A DNA stretch of 64,000 nucleotides from Flavobacterium collinsii (GTDB taxonomy: Bacteria; Bacteroidota; Bacteroidia; Flavobacteriales; Flavobacteriaceae): contig NZ_CADCST010000083.1 in the NCBI RefSeq assembly GCF_902804485.1, forward strand, positions 62,001 through 126,000. The letters are read 5' to 3'. This document shows positions 1-9,200 of this stretch, piece after piece. The position numbers and the translations under genes are program-made. Position 1 is the stretch's first letter. Each line of letters opens with the position of its first letter. The notes beneath the pieces are model-generated. The model was not told the origin of the DNA. It saw nothing but the letters and a program-made list of their open reading frames with translations, and did not search any database.

Positions 1-1
1 T

Positions 2-343
2 AAAAGTCCAACCTCAAAACTAACCGTCGCAGGAAATATAGAATCGAGAGAGGTAAAAGTAACCGTTAATGCAGGTGCCGATTTTGTTTTTGAAAAAGAC
101 TACAATTTACCATCTTTGGAGTCTCTAGATAAATTTATTAAAGAAAACAAACATTTGCCTGAAATTGCTTCTGCCAAGGAAATGCAAAAAGACGGAATTA
201 ATTTGTCTGAAATGAATATCAAATTACTGCAAAAGATTGAAGAATTGACTTTGTATACAATTGAACAACAAAAAAATACGCAGAAGCTAATGGAAGTTAT
301 TGAAACACTAAACGTAAGATTAGAAGCAGTTGAAAAAAAGTAG
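2..343 (+). CDS. C-terminal end of a tail-fibre-like secreted protein (5' end outside window)
   Basis: The frame is open from base 2, so the gene begins before the window and 113 residues are visible. The visible part starts with a short beta-rich stretch (KLTVAGNIESREVKVTV). It continues with a helical tail of hydrophobic heptads (MNIKLLQKIEELTLYTIEQQ, then a Leu/Val-rich helix ending in KK), which predicts a trimeric or dimeric coiled coil. This C-terminal cassette (FEKDYNLPSLESLDKFIK, HLPEIAS, GINLSEMN) is very common at the end of large surface or tail-fibre-like proteins of Flavobacteria. The body of the protein, and so its role, lies outside the window. A TTG at 116 could be called as a start but the frame is clearly open upstream. 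A terminator follows. Confidence 0.75.
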   Translation, partial: KSPTSKLTVAGNIESREVKVTVNAGADFVFEKDYNLPSLESLDKFIKENKHLPEIASAKEMQKDGINLSEMNIKLLQKIEELTLYTIEQQKNTQKLMEVIETLNVRLEAVEKK

Positions 344-453
344 TTCTTTTAAAATTTTTAACTCAAATAAAGGAAACATTTTCAATATGTTAACGAAGTA
401 ATTTGATGATAGACAATAATATTTTATAATCATCAGGAAATCGCAAGGAAGAG

Positions 454-487
454 CCTCTAAAGTAAATTTATTTTAGAGGTTTTTTTT
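454..487 (+). terminator. Rho-independent terminator
   Basis: Stem CCTCTAAA (454-461) and TTTAGAGG (472-479) with a 10-nt loop, followed by a run of eight T (480-487). It lies 110 bp after the stop codon at 343 and faces the convergent regulator gene. Confidence 0.8.
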
Positions 488-558
488 ATATCGATTGAAT
501 GAAAAATTTGATAACCATTCTATAGCTCTTCCGCTTTGATATGGAGCCTAAAATATAA

Positions 559-1539
559 TTAGTTTACAGCCATTTTGTTGTATTTATTGCGATACTCGAT
601 CGGATTTAGACCTGTTACTTTTTTAAAAATGGTACGAAATGCTTTTGTGTCGGTATAACCTACATCGTACATTACCTCATTGATATTTTTGCGGCTGTTT
701 TCGAAGCTTTTTTTGGCAAACTCAATTTTCACGCGGTTGATGTATTCTAAAACAGAATTGTTGGTAGCGGCTTTAAAGCGTCGTTCAAAACTCCTTCTTC
801 CCAATAGCACCAGATCAGCTAATTCATCAATTGTGATTTTCTCCTGAATATTATCTTCAATAAATTCCTGTACCTGTTTGATTGCCTCATCGTTATGATT
901 TTTTTGGCCTTGAAACATCGCAAAAGCAGCCTGACTGTCCCTGTCAATATCGATAGCAAAATATTTAGAAGCTAAAATAGCGGTTTGTCTGTCTGTATAC
1001 TTTTCGACTAAGTGGAGTAGAAGATTCCAATAAGAATGTGCACCACCACTGGAATATATCCGGTGTTCTTCTGTGATAATGCTTCCATCGATGACTTCTA
1101 CTTCTGGAAACATTTCGCGAAACTCATTTTGAAAACCCCAATGTGTAGAACATTTTTTACCATCCAATAAACCGGTAGAAGCCAGTAAAAAGGCACCAAC
1201 ACAGAGCGAAGCTACTTCAGCTCCTTTGTGATAGTGTTCGTTTATCCAGGGCAAAAGCTCTTGATTTTGAGCAATCGCACTTTTCATATCTCCAAATAAG
1301 GCAGGAATAACAATTAAATCTGTGGTTGTAACTTCTTTTGTGAGTTGAGACGTATTAACCGAGTACAATCCGTTATTGAGTTTGACTTCTTTCTTTAAAC
1401 CTACCAGCTGCACATCAAACAGTAGGGGTTTGCCCGATGCAGTCATAAACTGGTTTACTGCTGAAAATAAATATTGTGGATCTGCTATAGCCTGCAGAAC
1501 GGAGCTTTCAGGAACAAGAATACTTACTTTTTTTATCAT
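559..1539 (-). CDS. GlxA-family transcriptional regulator (DJ-1/PfpI-like domain plus AraC HTH)
   Basis: A 326-residue two-domain regulator. Residues ~4-185 form a DJ-1/PfpI-like fold with the nucleophile-elbow Cys113 in ASLCVGAFLLAS. In this family that domain is a ligand or sensor domain rather than a protease. Residues ~220-322 are an AraC/XylS double helix-turn-helix (LADLVLLGRRSFERRF, then INEVMYDVGYTDTKAFRTIF and the closing GLNPIEYRNKY). It is cytoplasmic and DNA-binding. It is transcribed divergently from the VOC/VOC/DoxX genes across 202 bp, so control of those genes is a reasonable inference. The inducer is unknown. The start is the first Met, directly before the beta-strand KKVSILVPE expected for the fold. 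Confidence 0.88.
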   Translation of the reverse strand: MIKKVSILVPESSVLQAIADPQYLFSAVNQFMTASGKPLLFDVQLVGLKKEVKLNNGLYSVNTSQLTKEVTTTDLIVIPALFGDMKSAIAQNQELLPWINEHYHKGAEVASLCVGAFLLASTGLLDGKKCSTHWGFQNEFREMFPEVEVIDGSIITEEHRIYSSGGAHSYWNLLLHLVEKYTDRQTAILASKYFAIDIDRDSQAAFAMFQGQKNHNDEAIKQVQEFIEDNIQEKITIDELADLVLLGRRSFERRFKAATNNSVLEYINRVKIEFAKKSFENSRKNINEVMYDVGYTDTKAFRTIFKKVTGLNPIEYRNKYNKMAVN

Positions 1540-1741
1540 CTTCTTTATTTTTAGAACTGGCTGTAAGGGCTTATTTGTTGTGCAAAGTCCCTAAAAATCA
1601 AATCGTTTTCCTTTTTGTAATTTCAAAGATAAAGATAGTTTGTCGTAAATGCCCTTTTTGTTGTCGTTTTTGCATATCCGCAGTCTGTTATTTCTGCTGC
1701 ATCTTTGTACTATCAATTAACAACTAAAAAATATAGAACAA

Positions 1742-2149
1742 ATGGCAACAAAAATTTTCATCAATCTGCCGGTAGCAGATTTACAAAAAGCAATGTCTTT
1801 TTACACAGCAATTGGATTTACAAACAATCCTCAATTTACAGATGCAACAGCAGCCTGTATGGTTTTAACTGAAGAAATTTATGTGATGTTATTAACACAC
1901 AATAAGTTCAATGAGTTTACCAACAAAGAAATTGGTAATGCTTTTCAAAAAGCGGCGGTAATTAATTCATTGTCAGTAGACAGTATCGATGAGGTTGATA
2001 CCATGCAAAATAATGCATTAAAAGCGGGCGGAAAAGAAACTGCTGAAGCGAAAGATTACGGTTTTATGCAACAACGTAGCTTTGAAGATTTAGACGGACA
2101 TCTTTGGGAGGTTTTATACATGGACCTGGCCAAAATCCCACAACAATAA
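1742..2149 (+). CDS. VOC-family (glyoxalase/bleomycin-resistance fold) protein
   Basis: A 135-residue protein that begins KIFINLPVADLQKAMSFYTA, the typical first beta-alpha unit of the vicinal-oxygen-chelate fold, and ends with the paired strand DLDGHLWEVLYM carrying the usual His and Glu metal-ligand positions. Related proteins are annotated as lactoylglutathione-lyase-like; the substrate cannot be read from sequence. It is cytoplasmic. It is probably co-transcribed with the next VOC gene (10-bp gap). The divergent GlxA-type gene is the likely regulator. Confidence 0.85.
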   Translation: MATKIFINLPVADLQKAMSFYTAIGFTNNPQFTDATAACMVLTEEIYVMLLTHNKFNEFTNKEIGNAFQKAAVINSLSVDSIDEVDTMQNNALKAGGKETAEAKDYGFMQQRSFEDLDGHLWEVLYMDLAKIPQQ

Positions 2150-2159
2150 TAGTATTAAA

Positions 2160-2597
2160 ATGGCACAGCTTAATTCTTATTTAACATTTAACGGTAACTG
2201 CAAGGATGCAATGTTATTTTACAAAGCATGCCTTGGTGGTGAACTCGAGCTACAAACGATAGCCGATTCACCAGTAGGGAAGCGCCTGCCGGAGAAAATG
2301 AAAAGATGTATTTTGCACGCCACGCTTAAAAGCGATACTCTTGTGATTATGGGATCGGATATGGCCCCGGAAAACCTGACAAAAGGGAATGCCTTTTCGA
2401 TGATGCTCACTTTTGACAGTGAAGAAGAAACACGAAAGGCTTATGCCGACTTATCGAAAGACGGTCAGGCAACCCATCCGTTAGAAAGGACTTTCTTTGG
2501 AGCCCTGTTCGGACACCTTACGGATAAATTTGGACATCAGTGGATGCTCTGTTATTCGTCAGAAGAAAACAAAACCTTAACCGTTGGGTGTAATTAG
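2160..2597 (+). CDS. VOC-family protein of the PhnB/YjdN type
   Basis: A 145-residue protein with the PhnB/YjdN signature order: LNSYLTFNGNCKDAMLFYK at the N terminus, a central HATLKSDTLVIMGSD and a C-terminal FGHLTDKFGHQWMLCY. The PhnB-like clade of the VOC superfamily has no established general substrate despite its old name (3-demethylubiquinone methyltransferase-like). It starts 10 bp after the previous VOC gene, so the two form a transcriptional pair. The protein is cytoplasmic. A hydrolase, dioxygenase or binding role are all possible. Confidence 0.85.
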   Translation: MAQLNSYLTFNGNCKDAMLFYKACLGGELELQTIADSPVGKRLPEKMKRCILHATLKSDTLVIMGSDMAPENLTKGNAFSMMLTFDSEEETRKAYADLSKDGQATHPLERTFFGALFGHLTDKFGHQWMLCYSSEENKTLTVGCN

Positions 2598-2695
2598 TTT
2601 TTGATAATTATACCCAATTGGATAAACTTCCTTAAAAAAAAGCTATGAATCAGGAGCTAATAGCAAACTATTTTTAACCACTAACCTTTACACTT

Positions 2696-3085
2696 ATGAA
2701 AAAAGATAAAATACTATTCTGGACCACAACAATTATCATTTTTATTATGGAAGGCATTATTCCGGCCCTAACTTCACAAACTGAGATTGCCAAGCAAGGA
2801 ATCAGTCACATGCAGTATCCGGCTTATTTTGGCAATGCATTGGTAGTTTTTAAAGTGATTGGAGCTCTAACCGTAATTATTCCGCAAGCACCAAAATTTG
2901 CGAAAGAATGGGCGTACACCGGTTTTGGCTTTGTGTTTATATTTGCCAGCATCAGCCATTTTGCTGTTGACGGATTCGGGTTTCAGGTGATATTACCTTT
3001 AGTTTTCCTTGGTATATTGGTGATTTCATACAAACTATATCAAAAACTGTATCAAAAAGAATATGCGCTTTCAGGGGCTTATTAG
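2696..3085 (+). CDS. DoxX-like four-helix membrane protein
   Basis: A 129-residue inner-membrane protein with four hydrophobic helices: about residues 7-25, 45-64, 70-90 and 95-115. Family hallmarks are the first helix with its embedded Glu-Gly (IIIFIMEGIIPAL), the MQYPAYFGNALVVFKVIGAL stretch, and the helix-3 Trp/Phe-rich segment. This matches the DoxX-like family, which has no firmly assigned activity. It follows the two VOC genes by 98 bp, so it may be the third gene of that unit. It is closed by a strong terminator. Confidence 0.82.
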   Translation: MKKDKILFWTTTIIIFIMEGIIPALTSQTEIAKQGISHMQYPAYFGNALVVFKVIGALTVIIPQAPKFAKEWAYTGFGFVFIFASISHFAVDGFGFQVILPLVFLGILVISYKLYQKLYQKEYALSGAY

Positions 3086-3121
3086 GCCTGTTAAAACGGT
3101 AGAAATAAGCTATAGAAAGTG

Positions 3122-3160
3122 AAAGAGACGACTGTGCAGGTCGTCTCTTTTACTTTTATA
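3122..3160 (+). terminator. Rho-independent terminator
   Basis: A perfect 11-bp stem, AAAGAGACGAC (3122-3132) and GTCGTCTCTTT (3140-3150), with a 7-nt loop and a T-rich tail. It ends the VOC/VOC/DoxX unit. Confidence 0.88.
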
Positions 3161-3254
3161 TTATTAAGAGATGGTATTTTTTTACACCTAAATATCTATG
3201 TGTTGAATTAATTATACTCAACAGGGTAAATTCATAAAAAAAAATAATATGGAC

Positions 3255-3416
3255 CGAGCCTACGGCTCTTTTATGGTTGTGCCTATTTTTTACGACGGAT
3301 TAAAATCCGTCGCTACAATATTATTCGAGCCTATGGCTCTTTATGATTGTACCTATTTTTTGTGACGGATTAAAATCCGTCGTTATATTATCGTTCGAGC
3401 CGATGGCTCTTTTATG
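3255..3416. repeat. Tandem ~70-bp palindromic repeat, about 2.3 copies
   Basis: Units begin with CGAGCC at 3255, 3326 and 3396, giving periods of 71 and 70 bp. Each unit holds two hairpins: GAGCC-TAY-GGCTC (GAT in the third unit) followed by TTTTATG or TTTATG, and about 20 bp later GACGGATT-AA-AATCCGTC. The second hairpin lies at 3295-3312 and 3365-3382. The third unit stops after the first hairpin. The size, spacing and palindromes are typical of REP/BIME-type elements and not of a CRISPR array, because the units are continuous and have no unique spacers. Confidence 0.85.
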
Positions 3417-3480
3417 ACGTTATTCTTTATCTTATAAAAATCTATTTCGGTATATATCACCTGTTCCTATTTTAGGTGCA

Positions 3481-3605
3481 TGGATCGTAATCCGTTAACA
3501 ACAAAAACAACCGTATAATTAAGTTCGGAAGGAACGACAAATTTTATAGCAACGGATTTTAATCCGTTGAAAATAAAACGTATTCAAAAAAAGTTCCAGA
3601 GGAAC
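3481..3605. repeat. Scattered short palindromes (ACGGATT and GTTCC types)
   Basis: Two more small palindrome types follow the tandem array. AACGGATT-TT-AATCCGTT lies at 3551-3568, with a degenerate relative near 3482-3496. GTTCC-AGA-GGAAC at 3593-3605 is followed by GATACATTTTAT, and a close relative GTTCGGAAGGAAC at 3523-3535 is followed by GACAAATTTTAT. The first shares its core with the hairpins at 3295 and 3365. These are dispersed, non-coding repeat elements. Confidence 0.75.
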
Positions 3606-4029
3606 GATACATTTTATTTCGTTTAAATACACATAACCTTCTCTGTGAAAGAAATATATTTCTATTTTGTTATTCTTTCGGATCTAAAATCTATGTTTCT
3701 ATGTGTTAAAGCATTTGTTGTTAATTACACGCAACGGCAGAAGTTTTAAACTTTACTATTCTGAGATTTCCTTGTAATTATAAGGCTTTGCAACAGAAAA
3801 TAGTTGACACATGACATTAAATTCCGCGTTCGTTGCATCTTTTTTATCTCTATTAGAATCAAGCAGTAGCTTTACTACAAAAGCAACTAAACAGGCAGTC
3901 CTGCTAAGATTTCCAAACTAAAAGTAAAGGATAATCTTAGAAAATTGTACCGTATAAAGCTGCTTCATTGAGATAAAATAAGGGCGGAACCCGAAAAGCC
4001 TACGAGTAGGGTAAATGCAAATTTAAATT
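3606..4029. other. Intergenic, no gene seen
   Basis: About 420 bp without a convincing ORF, RNA gene or terminator. It supplies the promoter region of the gene at 4030. A GC-richer patch just before that gene (GGGCGGAACCCG near 3983) could fold locally, but I cannot assign it. Confidence 0.5.
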
Positions 4030-5634
4030 ATGGAAGTTAAAGAAATCGTAAAGCAGGAAGTATTACAGAACTTCATGCCAAAGGGTGCAAAAACAAATGC
4101 TACAGCCATTTCAAGAATGGTGAAATACACAGATGATACATTGGAAAAACTACTTGTATTTGATGTTACCACAATAGCAGAACAACAAAGTCCTCAGGCC
4201 CAGTATACAGTAGATCAGTGGACCCAAATTTTAAAAAATCCGGAAAACATCAAGATTCGTTCTGCAGCGGTTCCAGATCAAAAAGCTTATTTTACAGAGC
4301 AGGAAGTTAAAGATAATGTTTCCAAAATTCTAAGTCTTTTCTTTGAAGGAAACGAGGCGAGGATTCCGCTTGTTACGAAGAAAGATCAGACTACTAATGA
4401 TTACTATAGTGATGTGTTTGTTGAGATGAGTAATAATTTTTATAAATCTTATTCGCTAAATGCTATAAAAGAAGGGAGAGATTCAGCGCAAGAGGTCATA
4501 ACAAAACTATCGGTTCTTAATGATAGTCTGGCTAGTTTTGATACCGATTTTCGAAAGATGAGGAGGGATGCAGGTTCATTCTGGCGACCTGATAATCCAA
4601 AGCGATACGACAATGTTCGAACTTCACTCGACGAGTGTCTAAGAATGCTTGGCTTGACTCGTGCCATTGCTAAAAATTATTTGGAAGTATTGGATAACAT
4701 TCTGCCTGTGATAACAGAATACAGTAATTTTATAGATCTGGTAAGTTCCAGACTTCCCGATTTAAAAATTGACTCGTCTTTCAACCTGCAGACACTTACT
4801 GAAAAAGAATTTTATCTTTTTGGGTGGATTACTTTAGGAACCAGTTTTTTTGCCGGTGTAGCGACTGTTGGCCTGCTTGCGACTGCACTTGGGCCGTTGG
4901 GCTGGATTGTTGCCGGACTGGCGGCTATATTATTGATTATTGGTTCCATAGATTATATTATTAATACTCTTGCTGAGGCCAACGATTTAATGGACTGGTA
5001 TGAGAGTACCGAAAATAAATTAAACGATACGACTAAAAGTCTTGAAGAGCTGTACAAACAATTGAGTTATTCAAAAGGATTTTTTGATGAAAGTTGGGTC
5101 GAATTTCAGGAACTAGCAAATAGTCTAAAACAAAATGATCTGCCTGTGAATAATGGAGATCAGGTAAGTTATATTTTTAAACTGTACATAGGGGCGTTTA
5201 ACGAGAGGTTGATTCAGGAAAAACAGCTGTTTTTGGATATGGCAAATGCAGGTGGAGATACGTCTTTGGTGCTTATAAAGGCCAAACGAATTATTGATGA
5301 CAAATATCCTTACCGTGGCGAGCCGGACGATGATGTTGAAAGAGAGGTTTGGTTAAATTCCAATAGTAATAAAATTAAATCTTTAGCTTTTAAATGGTTA
5401 TTGGAAGGTTATGCGAAAGCAGGGACTGACGCGGAAAAACGACGCTCTTTTGAGGTAGAAATTGAAAAAATAAGCGATCAGATGTCTCATGAAGAACTTA
5501 ACAGATTATTGATCACGGCAGTTTTTGTACATTCCGAATCACCGGAAGAGGTTTTACGAGAAGCGAAATTCAATGCGGTATTAGTAGAAAGAATCAAACT
5601 TGAACTAATACAAAACCTGGTGATAGCGGCCTAA
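4030..5634 (+). CDS. Unrecognised protein resembling alpha-helical pore-forming toxins
   Basis: A 534-residue, mostly helical protein with no signal peptide or lipobox. Residues ~120-240 and ~320-365 are long amphipathic, coiled-coil-like helices. Between them, at about 266-312, is one strongly hydrophobic hairpin of two segments (LGTSFFAGVATVGLLATAL and LGWIVAGLAAILLIIGSI) joined by a Gly-Pro turn. A long helical bundle with a central membrane hairpin is the architecture of ClyA/Hbl/XaxA-type alpha pore-forming proteins. I infer the resemblance from that layout only, not from a recognised motif. Residues 380-534 are helical and unassigned. The gene is monocistronic, behind a repeat-rich intergenic region and ahead of a strong terminator. 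Alternative: a cytosolic membrane-remodelling protein. Confidence 0.35.
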   Translation: MEVKEIVKQEVLQNFMPKGAKTNATAISRMVKYTDDTLEKLLVFDVTTIAEQQSPQAQYTVDQWTQILKNPENIKIRSAAVPDQKAYFTEQEVKDNVSKILSLFFEGNEARIPLVTKKDQTTNDYYSDVFVEMSNNFYKSYSLNAIKEGRDSAQEVITKLSVLNDSLASFDTDFRKMRRDAGSFWRPDNPKRYDNVRTSLDECLRMLGLTRAIAKNYLEVLDNILPVITEYSNFIDLVSSRLPDLKIDSSFNLQTLTEKEFYLFGWITLGTSFFAGVATVGLLATALGPLGWIVAGLAAILLIIGSIDYIINTLAEANDLMDWYESTENKLNDTTKSLEELYKQLSYSKGFFDESWVEFQELANSLKQNDLPVNNGDQVSYIFKLYIGAFNERLIQEKQLFLDMANAGGDTSLVLIKAKRIIDDKYPYRGEPDDDVEREVWLNSNSNKIKSLAFKWLLEGYAKAGTDAEKRRSFEVEIEKISDQMSHEELNRLLITAVFVHSESPEEVLREAKFNAVLVERIKLELIQNLVIAA

Positions 5635-5730
5635 TTGTTTGTCTTACTTATAGAAGAGCTTAAAGAAAAACATTTTAAGAAGCCTCCGAAACTTTGTAAT
5701 TCCTAATTTATTAAATAAATGTTACTGATA

Positions 5731-5761
5731 AAAAAGTCGTCTATAGCAGACGACTTTTTTT
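5731..5761 (+). terminator. Rho-independent terminator
   Basis: A perfect 12-bp stem, AAAAAGTCGTCT (5731-5742) and AGACGACTTTTT (5748-5759), with loop ATAGC and a T tail. It ends the 4030 gene. Confidence 0.88.
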
Positions 5762-5903
5762 TGCTGAATCTTTTTTCTCCTTTTAGAAAAAATCTTACAC
5801 AGGAAGTAAATAATCAATAATACTTAACTATTTTGTTTTGAATTAGTTATTGAATTTTGATTAATTTATTTAACATTTTTTATATAAAAAAAAGAGTTAA
5901 AAT

Positions 5904-5933
5904 TTTGGCATTCGCATTTTTAATATACTTTTG
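5904..5933 (+). promoter_or_regulatory. Bacteroidota-type promoter of the SusC/SusD unit
   Basis: TTTG at 5904-5907 and TACTTTTG at 5926-5933 are separated by 18 bp. This fits the primary sigma-factor promoter of Bacteroidota (TTTG at -33, TAnnTTTG at -7). It predicts transcription from about 5940 and a 5' leader of roughly 295 nt before the SusC start. Confidence 0.65.
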
Positions 5934-5940
5934 TTCTATC

Positions 5941-6234
5941 AAATTAGTAGAATATAAAATTTACCAAATTCGCTTCTTTTTTGAGCGAACAGGAGTTAAA
6001 CTGAAAATTCATTTTCGATAGGTTGTCGGTATTGAAATTCTGCAGAGATCAAATTCAAATAATAGTAATCCAAAATAAAAAAGAAAATGAAAAAGCGAAT
6101 GTGTAGCTAATAAAAAACCATTTCTGCGGGAACAGAAATGGCGAAGCTTAAAGAAATTGTACATCTCTATAAGGAAAGGACTGGCGGAGTATATCCGGCG
6201 ACGGTCACCTTATTTATTAAACTAAAACAAAGTA
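5941..6234 (+). promoter_or_regulatory. Long structured 5' leader of the SusC/SusD mRNA
   Basis: The leader contains, in order: a tiny ORF (6087-6110); a perfect 9-bp hairpin CCATTTCTG-CGGGAA-CAGAAATGG (6118-6141); and a compact GC-rich element at 6169-6213 closed by ATAAGG/CCTTAT, with inner pairings GAC/GTC and CGGA/TCCG. The closed element sits 21 bp before the start codon, where it could gate translation or transcript elongation. The patch GGACTGGC...CCGGCGAC faintly recalls an S-box core, but the rest of that riboswitch is not present. The function is inferred from the structure only. Confidence 0.4.
6087..6110 (+). CDS. Candidate 7-residue leader peptide, MKKRMCS
   Basis: ATG AAA AAG CGA ATG TGT AGC TAA. 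It lies inside the SusC leader and stops 7 nt before the 9-bp hairpin at 6118. The Met-Cys-Ser end is suggestive of attenuation by ribosome stalling on a sulfur amino acid, but an ORF this short can arise by chance. There is no clear ribosome binding site beyond an A-rich run. Confidence 0.3.
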   Translation: MKKRMCS

Positions 6235-9200
6235 ATGAAAAAAAAATTAAATAGATATATAGCACTATGTATTTTGTTGATTTCCACTGGAATTAAAGCA
6301 CAGGAGACGAAACCGCTTATTCAGTCCAAACTTGAAGGAACAGTAATTGATGCCGTAACAAAAGAGCCTGTTATTGGCGCTTCAGTAAATATTAAAGGAA
6401 CTACACATGGGGTTGTAACCGATATGGATGGGAGATTTCATTTTCAAACCGGGCAAAAACTTCCTTATACTTTAATCGTAAGTTATTTGGGATATAAAAA
6501 AACAGAAATCGTAGCCAAAGAAAATTCAATTACCGTTAGTCTTACTGAAGAGCAAAATGCTCTTTCAGAAGTAGTTGTTACAGCACTTGGTATTACCAAA
6601 GAAAAGAAATCTTTAGGATATACTACGCAGGCACTTAAAGGTAAGGAGCTGTCCGATACAAAAGAAACCAACTTCTTAAATAGCCTTAGTGGTAAACTGG
6701 CGGGTGTTCGTATTACCAATTCGCAGGGTGATATGGGATCTTCACGTATCGTTATTCGTGGTGAAACTTCGATATCCGGAAACAATCAGCCATTATTTGT
6801 GGTTGACGGAGTTCCAGTAGACAACTCGCAGTTAGGAAGTGTTGGTGGAACTACCCGCGACTTTAAGAATGCAATTGCCGATTTAAATCCGCAAGATATT
6901 GAGTCATTAAGCGTACTGAAAGGCCCTAATGCGGCGGCTCTTTACGGATCTCGTGCTGCACATGGGGTAGTTTTGATCACAACAAAATCAGGGAAAAGCC
7001 AAAAAGGATTAGGGATCAGTGTAAACTCTGGAATCACCATCTCTCAGGTGGCTACTTTACCTAAATTCCAAAATTCATTTGGACAAGGATCAAATGGAAA
7101 GTTCAGCTTTGTAGATGGTAAAGGGGGCGGTATCAATGACGGAGTTGACGAAAGCTGGGGACCTAAACTGGACGGAAGGCTTATCCCACAATTTTACTCC
7201 AATGGTGTTGCTGTACCTTTCGTAGCACATCCGAATAATGTAAAGGACTTTTTTAATACCGGTGTCACTTATGATAATAGCGTTTCTATCGCGAAATCGG
7301 ACGAAAAATCAGATTTCCGTTTAGGTATAAACAATCAAAAACAATTAGGAACGGTACCCAACAGTGAAGTAAACAAAACAAACTTTACGGTGAATACAAA
7401 CTACCAAATCTCTAAAAATATAAAAGTAGGGGTAACGGCCAACTATATTGTTACCGATGCTCCGGCCTTACCAGGTGGACCACAGGGTAACCGTGCTGCC
7501 GGTGTAATGCTACAGTTTCTTTGGTTCGGACGTCAGGTAGACATCAACGAACTTCAGAAGAACAGAGACGTGAACTGGAACAACAGCTATTACAGCAATC
7601 CGTACTGGAATGCGTATTATAACACCACCAGCCAACAGCGTAACCGTATCATCGGAGACATTCATTTGGATGCCAAGATTATCGAGGGGCTTAATTTTAA
7701 ATTCCGTACCGGAGTTGATTATTACAACGATCGCAGAAAGTACACGATTAAGTACGGTACAAACGGAACGCCTTTTGGATCGTATGCAGAAGATGCTTAT
7801 ACTGTAAACGAAAGAAACACGGAGGGGATTTTTACCTATACTAAAAAAGTAAACGATGATTTTAGTGTCGATGCTCTTGCGGGATTCAATATTCGTAACC
7901 ACAGTGATGCCAACAACTATCAGAAAGCACCACGTCTGGCTGTACCTGATTTGTATACGCTGACCAATTCGAGAGACCCTTTAACGTCATCGAATTCGCT
8001 TTCAAAATTAAAAGTATACAGCGCTTATGCTTCGGCACAATTTGGATATAGAAATTATGCTTACCTGAACGTAACTGCCCGTAACGACTGGTCGTCTACA
8101 TTACCAAGCAGCAACCGTTCTTATTTCTATCCTTCCTTTAACGGTAGTTTTGTAGTTTCTGACGCCTTCAATCTGAAAAGCAATACACTTGATTTCTTAA
8201 AGCTTCGCGGAGGCTGGTCTGAAGTAGGTAACGATGCAGATCCTTACCAATTGTCTACTGTTTATGATTTTCAAACCGCATTTGACGGAAACCCAATTCA
8301 AACCTCAGCTAAGAAAAAACTTAATGAGAACCTGAAACCTGAAACGACGCGTTCTACGGAATTAGGTATAGAATCTTCTTTCTGGAAAAACAGACTGCAT
8401 TTGGATGTGGCGTATTACAACACCAATAGTTTTGATCAGATTTTGGAAATAAAAACCACAGCTTCGAGTGGTTACAACTCGCAATTGATCAACGCAGGTA
8501 AAGTTAACAACCGCGGTATAGAAGTTCAATTGGACGGAACTCCTGTTCAAACGGAGGATTTCAAATGGAATGTAGGCGTAAATTACTCGAAGAATATTAG
8601 CGAAGTAAAGATTTTGGACTACGACAAACAGATTCAAAACTATACAATTGGTTCTTCAGGAGGTGTTGATGTATTGGCTTCAGTAGGACAGGCTTACGGT
8701 GCTCTTTATGGTACAGGCTACCAGCGTGATGCAAACGGAAATATAGTAGTAGGCGCTAACGGATTGCCTAAAGCCGATCCGCAAAAAAAAGTATTAGGAC
8801 ACTATACTCCGGATTATTTAGCGGGTGTTACCAATACCCTGACGTATAAAAATCTTGAATTTTCATTCCTTATTGACGCCAGTGTAGGGGGTGACATTTA
8901 TTCGGGAACCAACAGAACAGGTACTTATACCGGTGTACTGGCGGAGACTTTATCAGGCCGTGATGCCGCAAATGGGGGTTTAAATTACTATTATCCAAAC
9001 AACAACTCGGCCAATCCGAAAACATTGTTAACGGGTGGTGTAGCTCCAAATGGAGCAACGGTATATGATGATGGTGTTATTTTTAACGGAGTTTATGCTG
9101 ACGGAACCCCAAATTCTCAGGTGATTAGTGCACAGGAGTTTCACAAAGCATCTTTCAACATTAACGAAGCCTATATTTACAGTTCGACTTTTGTAAAACT

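Noticed and set aside
1376..1594. ORF opposite the GlxA-type gene, and similar opposite-strand ORFs elsewhere
   Set aside because: These overlap well-supported genes on the other strand, have no recognisable domains, and are explained as reading-frame shadows.
3255..3416. CRISPR array of 70-bp units
   Set aside because: The units are nearly identical over the full 70 bp and continuous, so there are no spacers. Palindromes within units fit REP elements better.
6169..6213. S-box (SAM-I) riboswitch upstream of SusC
   Set aside because: GGACTGGC and CCGGCGAC recall part of the S-box core, but the closing P1 with its K-turn, the P3 motifs and the downstream terminator are absent. Kept only as an unassigned structured element.
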